A program made the translations under genes and the position numbers. The notes under the pieces were generated by a model. The model worked only from the letters and a program-made list of their open reading frames with translations. It was not told the DNA's origin and did no database searches. A DNA stretch of 64,000 bases from the NCBI RefSeq assembly GCF_013283645.1, contig NZ_JABEKV010000001.1, forward strand, positions 570,699-634,698. Reading direction: 5' to 3'. Below, piece by piece: positions 58,766 through 64,000 of the stretch. Positions within the stretch are counted from its first letter, which is position 1. Each line of letters opens with the position of its first letter. This DNA comes from Sinorhizobium psoraleae. Its GTDB lineage: Bacteria > Pseudomonadota > Alphaproteobacteria > Rhizobiales > Rhizobiaceae.

Positions 58766-59102
58766 TCACGTTCGGGACGCCGATTGTTTCCTGGCATCGT
58801 AGCAGACAAAAGGAAGTTTGTTGCCATCTGGGTCACGCACGTAGGCCGCGTAAAAGCCATCGCCATATTGCGGGCGGAAGCCGGGTTTCCCCTCGTCCCG
58901 GCCCCCGCACTCCATCGCGATCTCGAACATCCGGTTGATCAAGTCTGCGCTTTCGATGAGAAGGGCCGTCATCCCTCCGCCCCCAGGAGGTAACCTGTTC
59001 ATCACAATAGCAGCGCTCCTGACCGATCAGCGCCATCAACGGGTCGTAAAATCGCTCGGCCCGCTTCAGATCCGTTGTTCCGACCATCGTGTATCCGATC
59101 AT
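58766..59102 (-). pseudogene. Decayed VOC/glyoxalase-fold gene (frameshift and internal deletion)
   Basis: Two reading frames each carry half of a VOC-superfamily protein of about 120-130 residues. The first part (MIGYTMVGTTDLKRAERFYDPLM) starts at 59102; the second frame holds MTALLIESADLINRMFEIAMECGGRDEG and YGDGFYAAYVRDPDGNKLPFVCY. The frames join near 59000, and about 25 middle residues are missing. I read this as a pseudogene. Confidence 0.75.
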
Positions 59103-59125
59103 GCGCCGTCCTCCGATGCCGCAGG

Positions 59126-59761
59126 TTAGTTCGCAGCGCGCCGGTAAAATGCCAGCGATCCCGCAAGTGCCAGGAGGGCGCCTCCACACACACGATCGAG
59201 CCAGATGGCGCCGGATCGCTTGAGGAACCGGACCGCTTGGGAGCCGATCAGCGCATAGCCGAACATCACCACGAAATCGATCGAAGCGAAGACGGTGGCG
59301 AGTACCGCGTATTGCGACGCCTGCGGCAGGGCAGGCTCGATGAACTGCGGCAGGAAGGCCGAGAAAAACAGATAGCCCTTCGGATTGGTGACTGCGACAA
59401 GGAAACTCTTGAGGAAGATCGCGCGTGTCGTGGCCGCGCCGCCATCGCTCTCGCGATCGGTGGCGATGTCCAGTGTGCCGCGGGAGCGCAGCAGCATGAT
59501 GCCGAGGAACGCGAGATAGGCGGCTCCCAGCCATTTGACGACCGTGAACCAGAACTCGGACGCGGCCAGCAGCGCGCCGAGACCAAGCGCCACGGCGCCG
59601 ATCAGCACGAAATCGGACAGGACGGCGCCGATCATGCCTGACATCGCCCGTTTTACGCCATGGCGAGAGCCATTGGTGAGCGCAAGAAGCACGGTTGGTC
59701 CGGGGGTCGCGATGCCGATGAAAGCGACGAGCGCGAATGCAAGAATGGTGACTTCACTCAT
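59126..59761 (-). CDS. LysE/RhtB-family amino-acid exporter
   Basis: Inner-membrane exporter of 211 residues with about six helices. ATPGPTVLLALTNGSRHG is the RhtB/LysE N-terminal motif, and FLVAVTNPKGYLFFSAFLPQF is the next diagnostic block. The substrate is an amino acid or derivative, not fixed by sequence. It starts 23 bp upstream of the decayed VOC gene, which it may once have shared a transcript with. Length and motifs are normal. Confidence 0.9.
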   Translation of the reverse strand: MSEVTILAFALVAFIGIATPGPTVLLALTNGSRHGVKRAMSGMIGAVLSDFVLIGAVALGLGALLAASEFWFTVVKWLGAAYLAFLGIMLLRSRGTLDIATDRESDGGAATTRAIFLKSFLVAVTNPKGYLFFSAFLPQFIEPALPQASQYAVLATVFASIDFVVMFGYALIGSQAVRFLKRSGAIWLDRVCGGALLALAGSLAFYRRAAN

Positions 59762-60046
59762 GGTGTCCTCCCTTCGCGACGCAAAGTCCTCTCACAGCTT
59801 TGGCGTGCGCGCAAGCGTGGTTCGCCTCCTTGGTGAGGTCGTCGCCATCGTTGCTGCGAGCGACGCGCGTTTGACAGCCTTCCTGCCTTCCCCTATGGAG
59901 GCGATGGGCGAGGGCCCCAGCCGTCCGCGAGCTTGAAGCTTTGGTGAAGTCCCTCTTTTCGACACGGTCACGCCGAAACGGCATGCGAACCGATGGCAAT
60001 GCGGGCACCCATCCTGAAATTGCATGCCGCAACAGGAGACCCTGTC

Positions 60047-60493
60047 ATGACGCATGGAAAACCGACGCTCCCCGCACTCGATGCGCTGAAGGAGCAGGCT
60101 AGGCGCCTGCGGTCGCGGCTCGCGGCCGAGGGCGAAGCGATCAGCCACTCCAGGTCGCTCGAACTCGTCGCCGCGCAATACGGCTACCGCGACTGGAATA
60201 CGCTTCACGCCGCCGCCGGCAACCGCCAGCCGTTCAATCCCTGGATGCTGGGGTCGCGGGTGAAGGGCCACTATCTCGGCCAGGCTTTCGAGGCGGAAAT
60301 CCTCTCGGTCCATGCGATAAGCGCCGAGCCGAGCCGTTATCGCCTGACGTTCAAGTTCCACGAGCCGGTCGACGTCGTGACGTTCGAAAGCTTCTCGGCG
60401 TTTCGCCAGAGGGTGACGGCGACGATAGACGAAAACGGGCGGACGGTCGAAAAGACCTCGAACGGGCGGCCGCATCTGGAACTCGAGTGGTGA
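60047..60493 (+). CDS. Glyoxalase-superfamily small protein
   Basis: Protein of 148 residues from ATG 60047, preceded by CAGGAGACC. The N-terminal half (about 1-60) has LKEQARRLRSRLAAEGEAISHSRSLELVAAQYGYRDWNTLHA, a helical block found at the start of a class annotated only as glyoxalase superfamily protein. The C-terminal half (about 70-148) is beta-rich and binds nothing obvious. Bacteria use related blocks in antitoxin-like proteins, but I see no toxin neighbour. Function unknown. Confidence 0.75.
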   Translation: MTHGKPTLPALDALKEQARRLRSRLAAEGEAISHSRSLELVAAQYGYRDWNTLHAAAGNRQPFNPWMLGSRVKGHYLGQAFEAEILSVHAISAEPSRYRLTFKFHEPVDVVTFESFSAFRQRVTATIDENGRTVEKTSNGRPHLELEW

Positions 60494-60520
60494 GGCTTAC
60501 GGTGAAGCGGATTGCAATTC

Positions 60521-60664
60521 GCCCCTCATCCGGCTGCCGCCACCTTCTCCCCGCAGACGGGGAGGAGGGACATTGGCGGCCGCTTCGCCACCAAATCAAG
60601 GAATAATTATTGCCGTCTGGCGTCCCCTCGCCCCGCTTGCGGGGAGAGGGCTAGGGTGAGGGGC
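60521..60664. repeat. GC-rich palindromic intergenic repeat
   Basis: Ends GCCCCTCA (60521-60528) and TGAGGGGC (60657-60664) are perfect inverted copies; inside are CTTCTCCCCGCAGACGGGGA and CCCCTCGCCCCGCTTGCGGGG-type stems. Same class as 41392-41521. It fills the gap between two convergent genes and may terminate both. Confidence 0.8.
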
Positions 60665-60690
60665 CTTCAGCCTGCACTGCGGAAGACAGG

Positions 60691-61680
60691 CTATCCAGCA
60701 AGATCCACCACGCCGCAGTCGCCGGCCGCCGAACCGAAGGCGAGCTGGCGGCCGTTCTTGCTCCACGCCATGGCAGTGATTGCACCTTTGCCAGGTCGGC
60801 GCAGCAGCACTTCCTTGCTGTCGGCGAAGCGGGCGGCGAGGATCATGCCGTCCTCGTAGCCGATAGCGACGACGTCCTCGGCCGGATGGCAGGCGACCGC
60901 CGTCACCATGATGTTGGCGCGGGTGCCGAGTTCGAGCGGCGCCTTGCCCATCGGTCCGTCCTTGCCCTGGAACGGCCAGACGATAGCGGCTGGCGCGCCG
61001 GAAGAGGCAAGCCACTTCCCCTTGGCTGACCAGGACAGCGACTTCACCTTGGCCGGATAGCCGGTCATGCGCATGTGGCGCGCTTCGGCCCCCGCCTTGG
61101 CATCGAGCTTCCATCCGTGCAGCGCGTTCTCCTGCATGCTGGTGACGACGAAACGGCCATCGGGAGAAAATGTGACGCCGGTGTGGGCGCCCTTCCATTC
61201 GAGATCGGCCGGCTGGCCGGCGATCGCCACCCAATGCATGGACACACCGTTGTACCGGGCAACGGCGATGCGCAGGCCTTTCGGTGCAAAGGCAATGCCC
61301 TCGACCGTGCGCTCCTCGGGAAAATCCTTTGTCGTGCCGTCCGCAAGGCGAACATGTGTCGTCTTGCCATAGGCATAGGCGACGGCGCCCTGGGGCCCGG
61401 CCGCGACCTGCGAAATCCACTTGCGTGGCGCTTCGGCAACGAGGCTTGTCGTGCCGTCGGCGAGAATGCGCATGACCTTGCCATCCTCGCCGCCGGTCAG
61501 AAGGCTGTCGTTCGCTTCGTCACGGTCGAGCGAGAGCAGGCCGTCATGGGCTTCAATGGTCCTGTGACCATGGTCGAGGCGATGGATGGTGCCGGAGGCT
61601 TCGGCGAAGAAGGGTGTGTCCTTGAGGAAGGCCACGCCGACGACGTGGCCTTCGAGATCGAGCGGAGCGACTGTCGGCAT
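60691..61680 (-). CDS. WD40-repeat beta-propeller protein
   Basis: Protein of 329 residues built from about six or seven WD40-like repeats (for example SLLTGGEDGKVMRIL, GVTFSPDGRFVVTSM, SLSWSAKGKWLASSG, AMAWSKNGRQLAFGS). No signal peptide and no catalytic motif, so a cytoplasmic scaffold or adaptor. It lies 31 bp after the CobW/COG0523 GTPase gene in the same operon; this arrangement looks conserved by position with metal-handling GTPases, which suggests it serves the GTPase. Its binding partners are unknown. Confidence 0.83.
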   Translation of the reverse strand: MPTVAPLDLEGHVVGVAFLKDTPFFAEASGTIHRLDHGHRTIEAHDGLLSLDRDEANDSLLTGGEDGKVMRILADGTTSLVAEAPRKWISQVAAGPQGAVAYAYGKTTHVRLADGTTKDFPEERTVEGIAFAPKGLRIAVARYNGVSMHWVAIAGQPADLEWKGAHTGVTFSPDGRFVVTSMQENALHGWKLDAKAGAEARHMRMTGYPAKVKSLSWSAKGKWLASSGAPAAIVWPFQGKDGPMGKAPLELGTRANIMVTAVACHPAEDVVAIGYEDGMILAARFADSKEVLLRRPGKGAITAMAWSKNGRQLAFGSAAGDCGVVDLAG

Positions 61681-61711
61681 TAGTTGGCCAGGCTCTCTTG
61701 TTTATTCGGGC

Positions 61712-62812
61712 TCATGCCTGGACCTCGCAGGCCTTGAAGGTGCGCTCGAGCTTCTCGCGGTCGAGATCGCGGCCGATGAAGACGAGTCGCGTCTCGCGCT
61801 TTTCGCCGTCCTTCCAGGCGCGCTGGTGGTCGCCCTCGATGATCATGTGCACGCCCTGGACCACATAGCGCTCGGCATCGCCGGCAAAAGCGATGATGCC
61901 CTTCAGCCGCAAGATATTCGGACCGTCGGTCTGGGTGATCTTCTGGATCCACGGAAAGAAGCGATCGGGGTTCATTTCGCCGCCGCGCAGCGAGATCGAC
62001 TGCACCGTCACGTCGTGAATGGGCGAGGGGCCATGATCGTGGTGATGATGGTGATGGTGATGGTCATGATGATCGTGATCGTGGTGATCATGATCATGAT
62101 GGTGGTGGTCGTGATCGCAGTCGGGACCACAGACGTGATCGTGATGCTCATCCTGATCGAGGAAGTGCGGATCGTTTTCGAGCGCCTTCTCGAGATTGAA
62201 GGCGCCCTGGTCGAGCACCTTCGTCAGGTCGATCTCGGAGCGCTGTGTGCGGTATATGCGAGCGGACGGGTTGATGACGCGCACAGTCGCCTCGATCCGC
62301 TCCAGCTCTTCCGGTGTCACCAGATCGGTCTTGTTCAAGAGAACGACATCGGCGAATGCGATCTGGTCCTCGGCCTCGCGGCTGTCCTTGAGACGCAGCG
62401 GCAGGTGCTTGGCGTCGACCAGTGCGACGACCGCGTCGAGCTCGGTCTTGGCGCGCACGTCGTCATCCATGAAGAAGGTCTGCGCGACCGGCACCGGATC
62501 GGCAAGGCCGGTGGTCTCGACGATGATCGCATCGAAGCGGCCCGGACGGCGCATCAGCCCCTCGACCACACGGATGAGGTCGCCGCGGACCGTGCAGCAG
62601 ACGCAGCCGTTGTTCATCTCGTAGATTTCCTCGTCCGACTCGACGATCAGGTCGTTGTCGATGCCGATTTCGCCGAACTCGTTGACGATAACCGCGTATT
62701 TGCGACCGTGGTTCTCGCTGAGGATGCGGTTGAGGAGCGTCGTCTTGCCGGCGCCGAGATAGCCCGTGAGCACAGTGACGGGGATCGGCTTCTGCGTGGA
62801 TGTTTCGGTCAT
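61712..62812 (-). CDS. CobW/COG0523-family metal-chaperone GTPase
   Basis: G3E GTPase of 366 residues. Walker A GYLGAGKT is at residues 17-24, the metal-binding GCVCC motif at 69-73, and NKTD gives guanine specificity. A long His/Asp-rich stretch (about residues 223-263, near PHFLDQDEHHDH to HHHHDHG) points to zinc or another divalent metal, and a C-terminal CobW_C domain follows. Such proteins (ZNG1/YeiR/YjiA-like) deliver zinc to client enzymes, often under zinc limitation. The operon includes a WD40 protein. No recognisable Zur box was found upstream. Confidence 0.88.
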   Translation of the reverse strand: MTETSTQKPIPVTVLTGYLGAGKTTLLNRILSENHGRKYAVIVNEFGEIGIDNDLIVESDEEIYEMNNGCVCCTVRGDLIRVVEGLMRRPGRFDAIIVETTGLADPVPVAQTFFMDDDVRAKTELDAVVALVDAKHLPLRLKDSREAEDQIAFADVVLLNKTDLVTPEELERIEATVRVINPSARIYRTQRSEIDLTKVLDQGAFNLEKALENDPHFLDQDEHHDHVCGPDCDHDHHHHDHDHHDHDHHDHHHHHHHHDHGPSPIHDVTVQSISLRGGEMNPDRFFPWIQKITQTDGPNILRLKGIIAFAGDAERYVVQGVHMIIEGDHQRAWKDGEKRETRLVFIGRDLDREKLERTFKACEVQA

Positions 62813-63083
62813 GGGAGCCTCGAGGATTGGCGATGCGCCGCGGGCATCAATGTCGCGTCCTCATATAGGAGATGACGGGACAATGCGCAAATAGTGGCGG
62901 ACGATTTCGTCGCGCGCTCGCCTCTCGTCCTTCGCTCGAAATGCTATCGTCATCACGCCCGGGTCGCCGGAGCTCCAGACCGGCTTTCCGAGTTGCAAGC
63001 GAGCGCCAGACCGCCGATGACGCCCATCGTCACGAGGAGGTTCTCCGGATGTTGTCGTGTCTGCCCGCGGGCGAACATCGGTC

Positions 63084-63875
63084 TTAGGCAAGTTCGTCGA
63101 CGTCGAAAGCGTTCACGTCCTCAAGCAGTTCGATGATGCCTTTCACCGCGTGGGCGAGGAGGAGATCACCACGCGCGGCAGTCGCCGCGCCGGCGTTGCC
63201 GGCGGCGCCCTCCCGGTTAAGGTCGGACATCTTCCAGCCGAACGCATGCGGACCGTAGGCGCGCAAATGCTTGAAGCGGGCGGTGAAGTCGCTCTGGCGG
63301 GAGGGAAACCGGGCGGCCCGCGTCGTGTCCACCCTGTCCGGGTGGAGCGCCAGCATGACCGACGTCTCGATGTCGCCGCCGTGGACGTCGAGCGCCTTGT
63401 CCTCGGCGCTGATCCACCCTTCCGGCTGCCCGAAACGGGTCCAGCTCGTCGCGACCGCGAGCATGTTGAAGCGCACCCGCGCCTCGGTCGCGACGATCGT
63501 CATCAACGGCGAGTTGCCGCCGTGGGCGTTCAGCATCACGAATTTGCGGATGCCGAGACGCTGGAGGTTTTCGGCAATCCCGAGCCAGCGGCCGATCGCC
63601 TCGTCATAGGCGAGCGTGCGCGTGCCGGGCGCATCCATGTGTTCTACCGAATAACCGACGGGTTCGACCGGGAGGAACGTCGCCGGCAGGTCCTGGGGGA
63701 GCGCCGCAATGACGCGCCGAACGATGCCCTCGGCGATCAGCCGATCGGTTTCGACGGGAAGATGCGGCCCATGCTGCTCGTGCGCGCCGAGCGGCAGCAC
63801 CGCGATCCATTCCTTCCGCTCGGAAGGTGCGAGGTCTGCGGGATTATCGTTCCAGTGGGCCTCGGGCATCGACAT
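63084..63875 (-). CDS. Creatininase-family amidohydrolase
   Basis: Metal-dependent hydrolase of 263 residues. The two-metal site is seen in PLGAHEQHGPHLPVETD (residues 28-44: Glu33, His35, Asp44), NAHGGNSPL and HGGDIETSVMLAL. The family includes creatinine amidohydrolase, the formamidopyrimidine hydrolase ArfB and MftE; which reaction this protein catalyses is not clear. The start MSMPEAH has an alternative two codons later. It is divergent from the gene that begins at the right edge. Confidence 0.87.
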   Translation of the reverse strand: MSMPEAHWNDNPADLAPSERKEWIAVLPLGAHEQHGPHLPVETDRLIAEGIVRRVIAALPQDLPATFLPVEPVGYSVEHMDAPGTRTLAYDEAIGRWLGIAENLQRLGIRKFVMLNAHGGNSPLMTIVATEARVRFNMLAVATSWTRFGQPEGWISAEDKALDVHGGDIETSVMLALHPDRVDTTRAARFPSRQSDFTARFKHLRAYGPHAFGWKMSDLNREGAAGNAGAATAARGDLLLAHAVKGIIELLEDVNAFDVDELA

Positions 63876-63923
63876 TTCTCTTCGGTTCTCCGTCCCGATT
63901 GTCGTAAAATTGTTATTTGAGTC

Positions 63924-63949
63924 ATACAGTTCGTAATCACAAGCTGTAT
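63924..63949. promoter_or_regulatory. Dyad in the divergent promoter region at the right edge
   Basis: ATACAG (63924-63929) and CTGTAT (63944-63949) are inverted arms 14 bases apart, between the creatininase gene and the rightward gene, and a TATAAAG follows. It may be an operator; no regulator is visible. Confidence 0.3.
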
Positions 63950-63989
63950 TGCTATAAAGGGAAGTGTACGGGATTCGGCGGGAGGTCCA

Positions 63990-64000
63990 ATGGGCAAGAA
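63990..64000 (+). CDS. First codons of a rightward gene (5' partial)
   Basis: ATG at 63990 with GGGAGG (63980-63985) 4 bases upstream of it reads MGK and runs off the window. Identity cannot be judged. Confidence 0.4.

Noticed and set aside
62861..63091. Minus-strand frame of 76 codons upstream of the CobW-family gene
   Set aside because: No ribosome site, no family features, and Arg/Pro-rich composition typical of a shadow frame in GC-rich DNA.
1..64000. Genomic island, prophage or defence system
   Set aside because: No integrase, tRNA junction, phage structural gene, toxin-antitoxin pair or restriction enzyme was seen, and gene content is core-like throughout.

Overview
The window is GC-rich chromosomal DNA of an alphaproteobacterium of the Sinorhizobium/Ensifer type. 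This rests on three things seen in the sequence: a complete aerobic cobalamin methyltransferase cluster arranged as in the classic Sinorhizobium-like 'Pseudomonas denitrificans' cob locus, a fused PhaAB-type Mrp antiporter operon, and many copies of double-palindrome intergenic elements that look like RIME (Rhizobium intergenic mosaic elements). I see no phage, insertion sequence, plasmid, rRNA, tRNA or CRISPR locus. It reads as stable core chromosome plus rhizobial accessory metabolism.

Layout. 1-2.3 kb: molybdate ABC transporter modABC (minus strand; modC runs off the left edge) with a ModE-like palindrome upstream of modA. 2.5-3.2 kb: uracil-DNA glycosylase. 3.3-10.5 kb: cobF and cobG-H-I-J, cobK (antisense, overlapping both neighbours), cobL and cobM. 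These eight enzymes cover every step from precorrin-2 to hydrogenobyrinic acid. 10.5-16.5 kb: minus-strand pha/mrp operon (AB-C-D-E-F-G). 16.9-19.6 kb: membrane CHASE-PAS-GGDEF-EAL protein. 19.7-22.4 kb: ATP-dependent DNA ligase with its beta-CASP exonuclease partner. 22.5-24.8 kb: nucleoside hydrolase, a broken FAD-oxidoreductase gene and an unknown anchored protein. 24.9-27.9 kb: lysS and gltX. 28.4-30.3 kb: TerC-family protein and an AraC regulator bracketed by two repeats. 30.5-34.4 kb: TetR regulator divergent from an EmrAB-type efflux operon with two palindromic operators.

34.5-44.4 kb: Tat-exported phosphoesterase, then a carbohydrate region: LacI regulator, xylB, xylA, a TIM-barrel isomerase, a Gfo/Idh oxidoreductase and a GH1 beta-glycosidase. 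The last three could act together on glycosides. 44.9-47.4 kb: methionine importer metNIQ. 47.6-53.3 kb: GFA protein, TrhO, a CYTH-CHAD pair, KDPG aldolase (eda), DUF533, a GNAT and a small membrane protein. 53.5-56.1 kb: Ni/Co efflux protein with DUF1007 partner and a LysR regulator. 56.4-58.0 kb: ornithine/lysine decarboxylase behind a long structured leader that I take to be the alphaproteobacterial speF RNA motif. 58.1-64 kb: GNAT, decayed VOC gene, LysE exporter, small glyoxalase-superfamily protein, a WD40 protein coupled to a His-rich CobW/COG0523 GTPase, a creatininase-family hydrolase and the first codons of a rightward gene.

No obviously new defence or mobile system is visible. The best leads are the speF-type leader; the isomerase, dehydrogenase and glycosidase trio; the WD40-CobW metal pair; the emrAB operators; and the repeat elements whose ends coincide with stop codons of several genes.
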